A DNA stretch of 64,000 nucleotides from Bimuria novae-zelandiae CBS 107.79 (GCA_010015655.1 ML976677.1:440115-504114); one strand, 5' to 3'; counted from the stretch's first letter, positions 21,881 through 32,928 are shown. Notes: generated by a model from the sequence alone, not told the origin. Numbers and translations: made by a program.

Positions 21881-24800
21881 CACCCCTTTAGCTTAGAAAC
21901 TCTTTAAGCTAGCACTTATGCAATTGTGAGGTCTTTAAGTTACTCTTAAATCTCCTTAAGAGGCACAGTATTTATTACCTTCTTAGTCTCTACATTAACT
22001 AATCTAAGTTGTTAGAGAAAACCCTCCCACTTGCTCTTAAAGAGCACCTTTGTAAGGCCGTTAGCAATCATGTCCGCTAACTACACATGCTTCACCTTAA
22101 TCCTGCCTATAGATACTTCTTGTCGGATCTAGTGGTTGTAGACGTCCACATGCCAAAGTTTGGTTTAGAGGCAGGAAACCTCCTTAGTTACTAGGCGTAT
22201 AGTTTATTTATTATTGCACTAAATAGTGACTATACGCGCGTCTAGTTTAATCTTAAGTTCTTAAAGCAGTCTTAAGACAAAGAGTGCTTCCTTAGCTACC
22301 TAAGAGAGAGCTAGCAGCTCAGCCTTAGTAGTTAATATTATTATAGTATCTTGTTTATTTGCTTTCCAGGCGATAAGACTACTAAAGAGCTTAATAGCGT
22401 AACCTTAGAAGCTCTTGCGGTCTATTATATTATTAGCAAATAATGCATCGCTTGCAATCTAAAGTCTAGTGTTACCTCTAAGCTATAGGGCTCGCTACTT
22501 TATACTTTAAAGGTATAGGAGAACTTAGTCTGCTGCGTCTTAGTGCTTAGTCCCTAGGTTTAACAGAAATTAAGCTAATCGTGATGTTGCAAAGGTAATG
22601 TCTAGCCTGGTAGTGACTATAGTAAAGAGCAGCGATCCAATCTTGCGTTAAAATTTATTAATCTTAGTTAGTGTTACTAACCCTTTCCTTAGTAGTAATT
22701 TAATCGCAGCCATTAGAGTGTTATGTTAAATATTTATCTTGTCTACTAGTTAGCTAATCTTGTCTAAATAAAAGACCTATAATAGTTAAATCTTGCGGCT
22801 TGTTTGGTCCCGTATAACCTCCATGCTAAGAAACTATTAAAGGTTATTTCCTCTAGTAAGAGTATACTTATCTTATAAGCGTTTAATTACTTGTTAAGCT
22901 TCTTGTTCTTTATCCTTATGTACGCGAGTATAATGTCGTCGACGTAGAAGAATATAATAACTCTATCTTTAATTAGGCAGCATGGCTCGTAAGGCACTAT
23001 CTAGAAGCCTAGCGCTTTAAGCGTTATCGTAAATTCTCTCTACTAAAGGAGTAGTAAAATGCGAAGGCTGTATAGTGCTTTATTTACTTGCAATATTATT
23101 CCAGGCTTCTAATAACCCTAAGGCATTCTTATGTACACCTCTCGATTTATTATTGCGTGGACAAAAGCGTTGGTAACGTCGTACTACGTGAGCTCCATAT
23201 CATAGTAAGCTACTATTGCCATTATTATTCGGAATGACTAACTAGCAAGCGTGGCTGCGTAAGTGTCTTGCGAGGTAATATTTCGTTACTAATCGCCTTA
23301 GACAACTAGTCGCGCCTTGCACTTTAGCAAGCGATAGTGCTTGTTAAGTTTATAGGTGTATACTTACATATAGTTAAGGATCTGCTATCCTGTTAGTTTA
23401 ATCTTCTTTACTAGAATTTCTAACTATAATTTTATCTCTTAGTGGCTTACGAGGTGCACTTGCTTAGCCTCTTAGAATATCTCGCCTATTAGGTAATTCT
23501 TAAGCTTGGTTTGGCACGTTAGTAGAGGTGGAAGTTAACTTTAATAGGGCTTTAAGCCTTTAGCAAGCATTCTTATTATCTTAGCCTTATCTATAACTTC
23601 TCCTTTATATTTTCTAACACGGCCGGCTTAGGTTCCCGCCATAAAAGCTACTACCTAAGGGATAGTTATAGAGGACGCTTATTGCGTTAGACTTATTTAG
23701 TCTCTAGTTATTAACTGTGCAAGTAACGCGACAGGTAGCGGTGTAGTTAGAGGAGTTAAGTAGCTATCCCTAATCTTCCTTCCTTAATAGTAGCCTAGTA
23801 GATCTGCTTTATCTTATTATTCTAACAAATCTATAGTGGCTTCATCCTTATAAAAGGAGTCTGTTTGTGGTTATTAGGTAAGAGTTGGCAACTTAATAGT
23901 TTTTACGTATATTACTATTTCTTAAAGCGTGCTATGCATAAGACTATCTATAAGGTTCTTAATTTTCCTATTAAATACTAACTCTTCGTTAAAGACAACG
24001 TCCCGGGTACTTATCACTTTGCCAAGTGACGGTATCCATATTCGGTAGATGTTTAATAATCGGTATCTAACTAGATAACTAATCTATGCCTTCGGGTCAA
24101 GACGTTGTAGGCGTGATTTATCTTAGTGAGTATTATTAGTTATTGCAAATGCCTTGTAGCTGTACGCTTTTAAGTGTGCAATGTTAGGTTTTTATAGTGA
24201 CGTAACTATCCTATTGCTAAAAGCGACTCGTGTAAAGAATATCTTGTATGGTGTTTTCCAGTGATTTGCATAGTTTAGTGTTCGATTATAGAGGTATACA
24301 GCGGCTCTTGTAATCTCAGGCCATAGCTCCCAGGATAGGTTGGCATCAAGTCGCATGGCACGAGCTTTCTCCTTGTTCACACCCCCTGAGCGTTCTGCGC
24401 CTCTATTTTGTGATTATGTATCTAGTGCGGAAGGCTCTATAATTATTCCTTAGGTTATTAACTATTTCTTAACTTCTAGTTTAACTATAGCGATCTCGTT
24501 GTCTACTTTAATAGTCTTAATAGAGATATTGTAGTGGTTCTTAAGGAATAAGATAAATACTAAAAGGGCATTAATAATTAACTTTGCTATTTAATAATCC
24601 GTAAAGTAGAGGTCTTATTACATGCCTAAAAACTTATTAGTAATTAGTAATTAACTCTTCTCTTTAGTAACTCCTTAGATCTTGTATGTGTGGAAGTTAA
24701 TGCTAAGCCTCTCTCTAGGTCCATCTTCGTTTATTCGTAGGGCGCGGCTTATCTACTATCTGGACTTTGCTCTCCCGCATGAGTTGCATTCTATAGTTGT

Positions 24801-26650
24801 GATGCCTTTAACACGCACCCCTTTAGTTTGCTGCACTAAGTATTTAATAGCCGCTAGGCCTAGGTGTCCTAGTCTTTTATGCCATAGCATAGCTAAGGCC
24901 TTTTATGGTCCTCTTTTAGTTCTTGTAGTGATCTTGTGTGTGTGATATGTAGCAGGTGGTAGCGGATTGTATTCTAGCACCTACTGTCTAAATATCTTAG
25001 TTATAATTCTAATAGCTCTGTTCTTAGCTCCTTAGAGAGTAGTTAGGTCTATTTATATATCCCACTAGATCCCTTTGTGCCTTAATAGTTAGAATAACAC
25101 TAAGTTATATAATAGGTCTAGGTAAATAGCCACATTTTATAGGGTTAATTTTGTTGTTCTAGTGTTATTCTTTAGAGTGAGGTTAATAGACCCATATCCT
25201 CTAATCCACACTTTGGAATTTCCGGCCCATATATAGTCTCCGGGCAGTGGTGGTCGGAAACTATAAATACGATTAGGGTTGTTAGTAATATGGCAGGTTA
25301 ATCCTGAGTTAAGGATAAATAACTTCTATAGTAGATAGTTAGTAGTATTTCTCCCTTTTGCTGCTGAGTTAAAAGCTGCTTTAGTAGTAGCAATTCTCTG
25401 GCCCTCTAGTTAATCTTCAAGGATCTCGGGCGTTAGAGTATGCGATTATTTCGTAATTAGTGTTCTTAATTAGGTCCTACTTTATCTATAAATTAGCCCC
25501 TAGAACGTTGCGTCTTTCTCACGCTTAAATTATATAAGCTCGCTAATAGTCTCGTTTGGTTTCCACCATTCAGGAGCCTTGTCTGGATTAACATAATAGC
25601 AGTCCCTTATACTATGGCGTTGTCTACATGCAGGGCATTTTGCTCCTCTTATAGTAATAGGCTCTAAATCTGCAGGCCGTTTAAGCGTGGTGGTTTTCCT
25701 GCCCGCTGTACGTTAATTACGAGGTCTACCCTAGTTTTGTTTTAATAACGCGCTTTTGGCAGGATAGGCGTCCCTATTATTACCTTAGGTAGGTGCACCA
25801 CCTTTAGCGAAAAATAATACATTATTAGACACAAATGCTTTATATTTCCCTAATCTAAGTGGATAATTTATTATTATATATTCTCGGAAGCGTTATATCA
25901 TCTCTTTTTAATCTATGCTAGCTGCGAATTGACCATTATCTTAAAAATTTATAGACTATATAGGAGCAACCTTCTTTACGGCATCTATAAAGTCTTTTGT
26001 AATTATATTAATTTATAATAGCTTAGTAACTTGGAAGGCTTCTGCTTCCGTAGCTACTTCGTCGTACTTAGCTAGCCAAGTATCTTATTATTAAGGGCTT
26101 CTTATTGGCTTAAGTGCCGCATAGTATCTAGTACGTGCTTATTCTTGTTCGAGTTAGTCGCTTATGCCAATTGTCTTCTGTAGATTAGTAATCCACTATT
26201 ATAGTGGCTTATCTGGCAGGCAACATGTGCGCAGTAGGTGCGGTAACATAGTTAATTAGATAAACGCAACAATGTGCTAAAGGCTTAATTACTCCTTTTT
26301 ATATTCGTGTTAATTACTTTTATATTGCTTAAAGAGGATCTTATAGTATTTAAGGTCTTCTTTAAAAGCCTTCTAGCCTCTAGCTAATAGTTTAGTTAGT
26401 CTTATTAAGACTTTAATATTCGCGGCTGGCGCGTAGTTGGTAACGACTGGAGCCCTTATTAGTAGCGGTTTCGGGGTTAATAGCGTGGTTGAATTCAGAT
26501 TAACTTTATCCTAAATATTATGTACTACGCATCTTGCCTAGAGTTATGTTCTCTACCCCCTGTGGTCTGCGGAGGTGTTTAGCTGTACCATAGAATCGCG
26601 GTTTGAGAGTTGCGCCATATTGTATCAGTCGGGGCAGTAAGACTCTTAAT
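21881..26650 (-). pseudogene. Copia F gag-pol, RIP-mutated
   Basis: gag: a zinc knuckle of the short form C-x2-C-x3-H-x4-C is intact at 25599-25637 (CPACRQRHSIRDC), followed by a YYVNPDKAPEWW segment. Integrase: a 62-residue open piece at 24192-24380 includes LWPEITRAAVYLYNRT, typical of the end of the Copia integrase core. RT: DVTNAFVHA near 23180, and an intact catalytic YVDD at 22935-22946 in FFYVDDIILAY. RNase H: ANNIIDRKS near 22430 and SSLIAWKANKQDT near 22360. Protein order (integrase before RT) is the Copia order. Stops elsewhere prevent expression. Confidence 0.82.
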
Positions 26651-26821
26651 TGTTAGATAGTATAATAAGTAGATGTTAATGCAACTTAATAGTATTTATT
26701 GTTTTTTTTTGTATTCTCCACTGTGTTCAGTTAGTTTCGGATATTTTGCTAGTGTACCAAGCCAAGTGGTCCCTGCTCGATTGTACAGATCTGACCTCAC
26801 CGCAGCTTATTCTATCTGACA
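26651..26821 (-). repeat. 5' LTR of Copia F (right on the plus strand)
   Basis: Starts TGTTAGATAG (RIP form) and ends CTATCTGACA. The inner start is mutated and the outer end is spared. Confidence 0.88.
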
Positions 26822-27059
26822 TCTCTACTAACTCCCGCTTAAGGCAGGCAGCAAACTCCTTAGTATAAGGAAGCGTAAGGCGTTTCTTACGGTTTTTTTT
26901 CTAAACGCGCCCCTAATTATTTTTGGGACCTATAGGCTATACTTAGTATAGAGTAAGATGCAACTAGCACACTACCTAAAGGTAGTATTTATAAAGTAAT
27001 ATAGCTTTAAGTTCTAATACTACTTATAACTTTATACTATTTTTAAATTTTAAGACTTT
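26822..27059. other. Decayed repeat sequence, possibly a minus-strand Gypsy piece
   Basis: AT-rich with stops in all frames. On the minus strand about 40 codons next to Copia F read LTLPYTKEFAACLKRELVE, which resembles the segment just before RT in Gypsy pol, but this is weak. It does not continue D1 across Copia F. No gene is supported. Confidence 0.3.
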
Positions 27060-27072
27060 ACTAAACCCGTGC

Positions 27073-27073
<1 letters not shown>

Positions 27074-27106
<33 letters not shown>
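27074..27106 (+). repeat. (GTA)11 microsatellite
   Basis: Eleven uninterrupted GTA units directly after the left copy of the 14-bp direct repeat. On the minus strand it would be the (TAC)n 3' tail of the insertion. Confidence 0.95.
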
Positions 27107-27643
27107 TTGATTAACGTCCAGGAACGTAACGTTCTAGCCTCCCGTGGGGCATGGGGACGTGCTAAGCTGTATTTACAGAAAGCATTTCGTGCCTGCCGGC
27201 TGGCTACCATCAGAGTAGCCTTGTTGTACATAGCCCATCCTCCCTTTAATAGGTCTACCTGCTACTACAGGCACCTAGATACCTATAGTAGCCGGCCCTC
27301 ATCTGTGAGGGTGTTGTTGTTCTGCCCCTCTCTCCCTCGCCCTTGTAGCTCTGCTCCCGTACTGTCTTCCTCCCCCTACCTCGTACGAAGTAGGACCTCG
27401 TACGAGTTAGCAAGCTGCCTTGTACCTTGAGTAAAAACCTCGTAGGGGAAAACCTCAAGCTTGAACAAGTAGTAGTAGTCGCCTGAGCGGTACTTAGTTT
27501 GGGTGAAAGGTTTTGACCAAGTCTTGGCAGAGCGAAAACTCTGCATCTTGGCTTTTGGTCTCTTTATCGCAACAGCGCCAGCTTTTTGCGGATAAAGAAC
27601 GTGATTCTAGTAATCAGCTTGTTCAGGCGAACAATTTCATACT

Positions 27644-27697
27644 ACAGGAACCCCCCACACGGTCGTGTGGGTGGAATCACGATTTTGGTGTTCCTGT
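27644..27697. repeat. Nested inverted repeat (hairpin)
   Basis: Outer arms ACAGGAAC (27644-27651) and GTTCCTGT (27690-27697) enclose a perfect inner hairpin CCCACACG-GT-CGTGTGGG (27654-27671). It lies at the end of the 625-bp insertion, two bases before its right direct repeat. Confidence 0.85.
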
Positions 27698-27712
27698 GAC
27701 TAAACCCGTGCA

Positions 27713-27908
27713 AGTACGACGTTTTGTAATAAAAATAAATAAAAGACTTTTAGCAGAGTTAGTAAAGTAAAGAAAGTTAAAAGAAGGCTATAACCTACTT
27801 TAAGAAGTAAAGGTACGCACCTTTATTAAAATTAAAAACTTATATACTAATAGTATAGTAATATAATAAAATAAAATATTAGGATAATAACCTTAAGAGG
27901 GGAGATAG
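27713..27908 (+). pseudogene. 3' end of a Gypsy element (K)
   Basis: AT-rich, stop-filled sequence ending in the polypurine tract AAGAGGGGAGATAG (about 27895-27908), directly before an LTR start TATTATAA. The same tract and LTR start precede the 3' LTR of element A, so this is the tail of a related plus-strand Gypsy. No domain can be named. Confidence 0.55.
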
Positions 27909-28082
27909 TATTATAATTATAAGCCTTATACGGAGGTGCCTTTCAAAAGTTCTTGCTCACGCTAGTTGAAAGCCTAAAGCGCCACCAACCTTGGCACGGC
28001 TTGACAGAAGAAAAACTTCTTAACCCCGCTTTATAAAGCTGTAGATAGCTCTATACACTTAATTATTATTATTATAATAGCT

Positions 28083-29375
28083 TTAAATACTCCTTTCTCT
28101 ATCCGTGCCTTAATTATCTGCTTAAAGTCTCTTTTTATAGGCAAATATACCTTTAAGATAGCTAAGGAAACAGGCCTTTTAGCTTTAGCTTAAATAATTA
28201 ATACTATATACGCTTAAGCTATTAAATAAGGCTTTAAGCCTAACGCGCTTCTTAGAATCGATAATCGCTTTCTTGTAGATGCTCCTCGCTCAGGCCGTCC
28301 ACGCAAGGAGGTAGCAGAGACTCTGATGCAGAAAGTACGGCGCGACCGTTATGGACGAGAGAAGTCATGTGCTGACCTTGCTGGGGATCTCAGCCAGGAA
28401 GGAATCAACATCTCTGCTACTACAGTGTGGAGAGTACTCAAGAAAGCAGGCTTCAAGAAGACCAAGCCAACGAGGAAGTCTGGGTTGACACAGAAGATGA
28501 GAGAGGAGAGACTGCAGTGGTGCAAGGATCATGAGCATTGGACGCTAGAGGATTGGAAGAATGTGATCTGGTCAGATGAGACGTCTATTATTCTTCTCCA
28601 CCGCCGAGGAGGATACAGGATCTGGAGAACGTCAGATAAGGCTGTAGTACGGAGCTGCATTCGGAAGAGATAGAAGGGCTACTATAAGTTCATGTTCTAG
28701 GGCTGCTTCTCGTACGACAAGAAGGGTCCTTGTCACTGCTAGAAGTCTAAATTAAAAAAAGAGAAGGAGTATTTAATTAAAAAGATTAATAAGTTAAATA
28801 AGCTTCTTAAACCTGTTATAAAGGAAGAGTGGGAGCTCTCAAATAGTATAAGAAGGATAGGGTTAAGGAAAAAGCCTAGCAGAGCTCCTAAGTAGCAGTA
28901 GAATAAGAAGAATAGCAAGCTCGCTCGTAGTAAAGGAGGAGGTATTAACTAGTAGAGATACTAGAGTTAGGTTCTTATCCTAAAGCTGATTCCTTTTGCG
29001 AAGGAGTGTATAAAGGAGAGGCAATAGACTGTTGTTTAAGAGGACAAAGCACCTTCTTACGCTCACCATGCTTAAGCTCTTCTCTATAGCGAGGAAGAGA
29101 TTGAGAGGCTACTCTAGTGTGGCAACTCGCCTGACCTAAATGCTATTGAGCCCTGCTGGTTCTGGATAAAGAGGAATACTACAAAGAAAGGAGCTCTAAA
29201 GAGTAGAGAAGTAGCAGTTAAGGTATAGGAGAAGTGCTAGGATAAGCTCCCTTAGGCTTAGATCTAAGCTTAGATTGAAAGAATTTCTATACATATTAAG
29301 AAGATTATTAAGCTTGAAGTTGGCAACGAGTATAAGGAAGGCAGTGGCATAGGTAGAAGTAGATGTGATGGGTGA
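28083..29375 (+). pseudogene. Tc1/mariner DD34E transposase, with stops but no frameshift
   Basis: One frame can be followed from about 28083 to a TGA at 29373-29375, about 430 codons, broken only by TAG/TAA/TGA at plausible Trp/Gln/Arg sites. In order: a helix-turn-helix region (KIAKETGL near 28140), a PRSGRPRKE linker (28290), and a second DNA-binding helix (ISATTVWRVLKKAGF, 28410-28450). The catalytic residues are Asp 28575 (IWSDET), Asp 29043 (EDKAPSYAHH) and Glu 29148 (SPDLNAIEPCW). The last two are 34 residues apart, hence DD34E. The start codon is uncertain because the 5' end is RIP-altered. About 156 codons separate the first two Asp, longer than in classic Tc1, owing to a Lys-rich insert (about 28745-28930). 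The uninterrupted part is 28326-28673. Confidence 0.85.
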
Positions 29376-29438
29376 AGCTTCCGGTGAAGACTGCCAGCCT
29401 GCAGATGGCTCGTTTTCCTTCATTAGTTATGTTTCATT

Positions 29439-29522
29439 GGCATATGCAGCTTCCCGGAGAAGCGGTGACACCTGATTACTGGCGTATGCAGCTTCCCGGA
29501 GGAGCGGTGACCCTTGACTGCT
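29439..29522 (+). repeat. 42-bp tandem duplication inside the Tc1/mariner element
   Basis: Two units, 29439-29480 and 29481-29522, each with GCRTATGCAGCTTCCCGGAG and CGGTGACMC, differ at a few bases. A partial third start follows at 29523. They lie between the transposase stop and the right inverted repeat, where transposase-binding repeats occur in some relatives. Confidence 0.9.
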
Positions 29523-30153
29523 GGTATATACGCCCTCAGCGCTCACCCTTCGTAGATCATGCATATCATCACTTTTCAGCCTCATCTTAGGTTCACAGTA
29601 GATAATGCCAATAATTGAAGCGTTTTGAAGCGATCTGGGCATTCCTTGGCGAGCAAGAACTTTGAAAGGCACCTCCGTAGGAATAAAGGAACTAGATAAT
29701 TACGTTAAAAAAGTTATTATTAGTAAAATAACTAAGGTAAAGGACTATAAGAAAACGTAAGATAGCTTAGGTTAGTAGTTACGTAATAAGGTCCCGCATA
29801 ATATAAGGTCCTATAAGACTTTAAGGGTTTTAGGAATCTTAGGGTCTTAGTAGGACTATAATAATAACTTTAATAATAGTAAGAATTATAATAAATAGTA
29901 TATAGTATAATAATTTCTCCGTACCTTTCCTACTCCTTATAGTTAATTTTTAACACTATAAGTATATCTTTTATAATAGATTAGTAAATCTCCCAGTTAG
30001 TTATTTTATAGTTTATTATAAAATTAAATTATTTATAACTAATTTTATTATTATCACTAGTTTTTAACTACTAAATATCTATAAGGTGCTTTACTCTTGA
30101 CCTATCCTCCCCTTATCTAGAATAGGCTTAGGTACGTATTGCCCCTTATAACA

Positions 30154-30295
30154 TTAAGCTAGCTAGTAGCTTAAAATAAAGGTATTTTAGAAGAGGGGTG
30201 TTACTTAAGTAGCTACGAAAAATATACGTATAAAATAGAGAGCTAATAAGGCTACTAAGTAATATCTTAAGTAATAGGCCTATAAGGTATAAAGC
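30154..30295. other. Decayed AT-rich sequence, nothing identified
   Basis: RIP-like sequence between LTR K and the solo LTR. There is a GAAGAGGGG purine tract at about 30190, but no matching LTR start is convincing. Confidence 0.4.
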
Positions 30296-30599
30296 TGTCA
30301 CGGCAACTCCTAAGTCACCTTAACAGCATGGGCGTACTGTCAACGACAGTACACCTTCAGACACGACACTGGCCAGACAGACCCAGACATATAGCCTGAG
30401 CACGATAGAGTACTAAGATATAGCGCTAGCTAACTAAGGCTAGCATCTGACTAAGCAAGATAGAGAGATCCGCGCTAGATAAGGGCGAAAGACTTTTTTC
30501 TCCTTATCTAACGTCTTGTACCTACACGTAGATACCGAACAAAGCACAATTAACCTAGCTCTCTAAGCCAGGCCCTCTCTGCTCGTTGCTCTCGTGATA
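30296..30599. repeat. Solo LTR with AAAGY target duplication
   Basis: 304 bp, from TGTCACGGCAACTCC to CTCTCGTGATA (RIP form of TGACA), so TG..CA ends with a short TGTCACG/CGTGATA inverted terminus. Flanks are AAAGC (30291-30295) and AAAGT (30600-30604), which match if one C has changed to T. It is moderately GC-rich inside decayed surroundings. No internal region or second LTR is present, consistent with LTR-LTR recombination. Confidence 0.72.
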
Positions 30600-30945
30600 A
30601 AAGTTAACTTTAAAAACGTATTAAAATATTTAAATTAGGTAGTAAAAATATCTTAGAACTTTTTAGTAAAACTATTAAGAAAAAACAGCCTTAGCGTAAA
30701 GCTATAAATATTAATAAGGCCTTTTTTATTATATCCGCCTGAAAGTCGCATAGTAGCTAAATAATTAAAATACTAAGTAAATATTAATAATTTAAATAGC
30801 TAATAATTATTTATAGGCCTTAGAGACCTTAACTCTAGAAAATCTTATAATAATATTAATTATAGGTGGCTTAGTAGCCTCATGTTGCTGGCCGAGCGAT
30901 CATGTTGGGGTGGCGCGTTCAGTGACGCGCGCCAACTGCCAAGCT
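30600..30945. other. RIP border between the repeat block and the gene island
   Basis: AT-rich and stop-filled to about 30875, then an abrupt change to normal composition at about 30885 (CATGTTGCTGGCCGAGCGATC). No coding domain is recognised in the decayed part. Confidence 0.5.
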
Positions 30946-31593
30946 ATGGTAGGTTAACGTCTTCTTCTCTTCCTTGGCGCTAAGCCCACGACTCATCGTC
31001 AGGAGCAGCATCACAACACCGGCTCGCGACAGAGCCTAGGCTCTCAAGGCTCTGCCCAGTACGGCGGCGATCACTCGATTTATGAATCACGCACTAGAGT
31101 GGGGCCCGTAACAACCGTGCAAAATGCTCTGACACACTCGTTTCCACCGGTTCATGTCTTCGCTAAGGAAGCTACTCCCACAGTCCGCGATCGTGATTCT
31201 GCGGTTTCCTTGGGCAGGCAATCTGGTAGAGTGCAAACCGAAAGCTACGGTTTCGAGGGTCTGTATACCTCAGAAGGTCCCCGTCGCATAGGACATGTAG
31301 AAGAACTGGAAGATATAACCTTGAGGCGATCTGGCGCAGTCCGCCGCAAACTAGCGGGGTCTAAGAGCTTTTCTTCATACTCGCAGCAAGCCCGGGTCCT
31401 CGAAGGTCAGCTATCCTCGTTTCAACTTCCGGAGATCGAGCTTTCAATGCCCCTTGACAAGATGATCGCGAATGAGTTGCATATCAAGCGTATGAGAGCG
31501 ATTCGTCGCCCGAAAGGTTTGTCAGAACCTCCCCCACGTGAGGTGACCCGTGCTCGCATGGCGGCTCTGGCTCGCTTGGAAGGTGACCCCTAG
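30946..31593 (+). CDS. Protein of unknown function, paralogue of the gene at 32929-33627
   Basis: The last exon is clear: an open frame from 30958 to the TAG at 31591-31593. It has no in-frame ATG, and the open stretch shown from 31099 begins with GTG, which is not a fungal start. I propose ATG 30946-30948 followed at once by a 54-bp intron (GTAGGT at 30949, CAG at 31000-31002), giving 197 residues. This is a sequence-based guess; the true 5' end may have been lost to the nearby repeats. Conserved blocks shared with the neighbour: GFEGLYTSEGPRRIG (about 84-98), LRRSGAVRRK (108-117), AIRRPKGLSEP (167-177) and a C-terminal REVTRAR..LARLEG. The protein is basic, low in Cys, and has no signal peptide or membrane segment. 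Likely cytosolic or nuclear; function unknown. Confidence 0.6.
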
Positions 31594-32928
31594 GGCGATT
31601 TCTAGTATATGCGGTCTAGAATGTTGTATGTCTACCTAGGTATAATAGGTATCATAGCAATCAGTTCAAATGCACATTGGCAGCTCATTAGAAATGGGCA
31701 TAGTATCTCAACGGTTGATCTCCAAATAACTATGATAATACCACTAAGACAAACTTCTTGTAGCCTCTGGAAATTTCTAAATTCTTCTTGCTCGCTTTAT
31801 CTCCTTGCTATGTAAGTGAGGTTTTCTTTCCCTACTTCTTATTAATTCTTATTAATTAGCAATCACTCTATATATTAAATATTCCTTAATTGTTTCCTGA
31901 TATGGCTTATACATGTGGTCACTGCATCGGATATGTATGTCTCTTCCGTTCATTCTTGATTTATACATAACCTCCTGATGTCTATAATTGATTCCTAACG
32001 TTGCGCAGCAGCGATTTTCTGCTTGCTCTATAGCCCACTTTTTTTATTTAATCATGCATACAATATTTTTATACCCGAATTCTCCATCTTAATTAAACGC
32101 ATCATATCCTTCTCATCTACAAATGTGGCTCAGGATTCCATCGTCTTACCTTGACTAGTGGGGCGAAGGGGCATCGTATTGTTGGGGTAATTAGTAGAGG
32201 TAAACATCACTTCTCTACCTGTAGTAAAGAGTGATCACGTCCTGTTCCTTAGTAATATCGTTTGTCTTTGGAAGTGGCTCATGTGGCTCATTGCGGAAAG
32301 GAGTGGATATAACAACTCCAGAATCATGGTTTCTCAGAAGTGAAAGATAATTAGCTATAAAAGTGAACTGTAGAGTGTAATAGGACTTCTTCTTTTGTTT
32401 GTATACTACTTTTGTCGGTGCCACTACCTAAAGATGTAGGGGACAGAGGAATAGTATAGTATATCCTAGAAAAGGTGCATATCACAACCTAAGATGATAT
32501 TACCCTCGGCATATTTAAGAGTGGGGTAAAACTACCCCTGCAACATTCACATATACGATAATTAAAAGACGCGTCGAAAAAGGCGCGGCCAAACCCCGAA
32601 ATGCTACGACAGAACCGCAAAAAGGTTCGTGTATAAGGACATTGTGCGTTAAACACAGCCATCACTATATTTTGGGGATCATGTACTAACAATATAGACA
32701 TCCACAGCCGACTTTTGCACTTATATACATTTCCATCATTGCGCTTTCATTCTACGAGCATTATGCGCTTACGACTGCTCAATCTATGCCTTTGAAAGTA
32801 TACAGACACAACAAGCATAGTCAGAAAACCAACTAACACAATAACTTTAAAACTCAACTGCACAAAGCAACCTTGGGTTCAGCGCAACTTTCAATAATTA
32901 ACTGAAACCAATCAACTACTATAACGCA
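31594..32928. other. Intergenic, non-RIP, no gene supported
   Basis: Unique-looking, moderately AT-rich sequence between the two paralogues. Short ORFs on both strands (31609-31815, 32215-32424, 32489-32701) have no recognisable motifs and no shared coding signal. The last 200 bases before 32929 are A/C-rich, as expected for a fungal promoter and 5' leader. Confidence 0.5.

Larger units (their letters stand above)
21708..26821 (-). mobile_element. Copia element F
   Basis: 5.1 kb, minus strand, with LTRs of 173 and 171 bp. A CACCCCTTT polypurine-tract complement sits next to the left LTR at 21881. Order from the right is gag with zinc knuckle, integrase, RT, RNase H. No matching target duplication is visible: the left flank is GATCC and the right flank TCTCT. 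The two flanks also do not belong to the same parent sequence. Confidence 0.85.
27060..27712. mobile_element. 625-bp GC-richer insertion with 14-bp direct repeats (non-LTR-like?)
   Basis: ACTAAACCCGTGCA occurs at 27060-27073 and 27699-27712. Between them is non-RIP sequence that begins with eleven GTA repeats (27074-27106). On the minus strand this looks like an insertion ending in a (TAC)n tail followed by its target duplication, the layout left by target-primed reverse transcription (LINE/SINE type). No convincing coding region is seen, and the overlapping ORFs on both strands are short and unrelated. Near the other end is a nested hairpin (27644-27697). Family unknown. Confidence 0.5.
27931..29677 (+). 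mobile_element. Tc1/mariner transposon with TA duplication
   Basis: 1747 bp. The terminal inverted repeat starts CGGAGGTGCCTTTCAAA, runs on to GTTCTTGCTC, and matches at both ends with one base of length difference. The flanking dinucleotide TA is present at 27929-27930 and 29678-29679, as expected for this superfamily. It encodes a DD34E transposase with premature stops and has a 42-bp tandem duplication before the right end. Its ends and the middle of the gene are spared by RIP; other parts are mutated. Confidence 0.93.
27909..30153 (+). repeat. Gypsy LTR (K), split by a Tc1/mariner element
   Basis: Starts TATTATAATTATAAGCC at 27909 and ends GCCCCTTATAACA at 30153. Removing 27931-29677 and one TA leaves about 496 bp with Gypsy LTR termini. 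RIP-altered throughout. The 5' part of the element lies to the left and is not recognisable. Confidence 0.6.

Noticed and set aside
27107..27770. Three short ORFs on both strands in the GC-rich insertion
   Set aside because: Overlapping on opposite strands, low complexity, no motif; they exist because the insertion is free of RIP stops.
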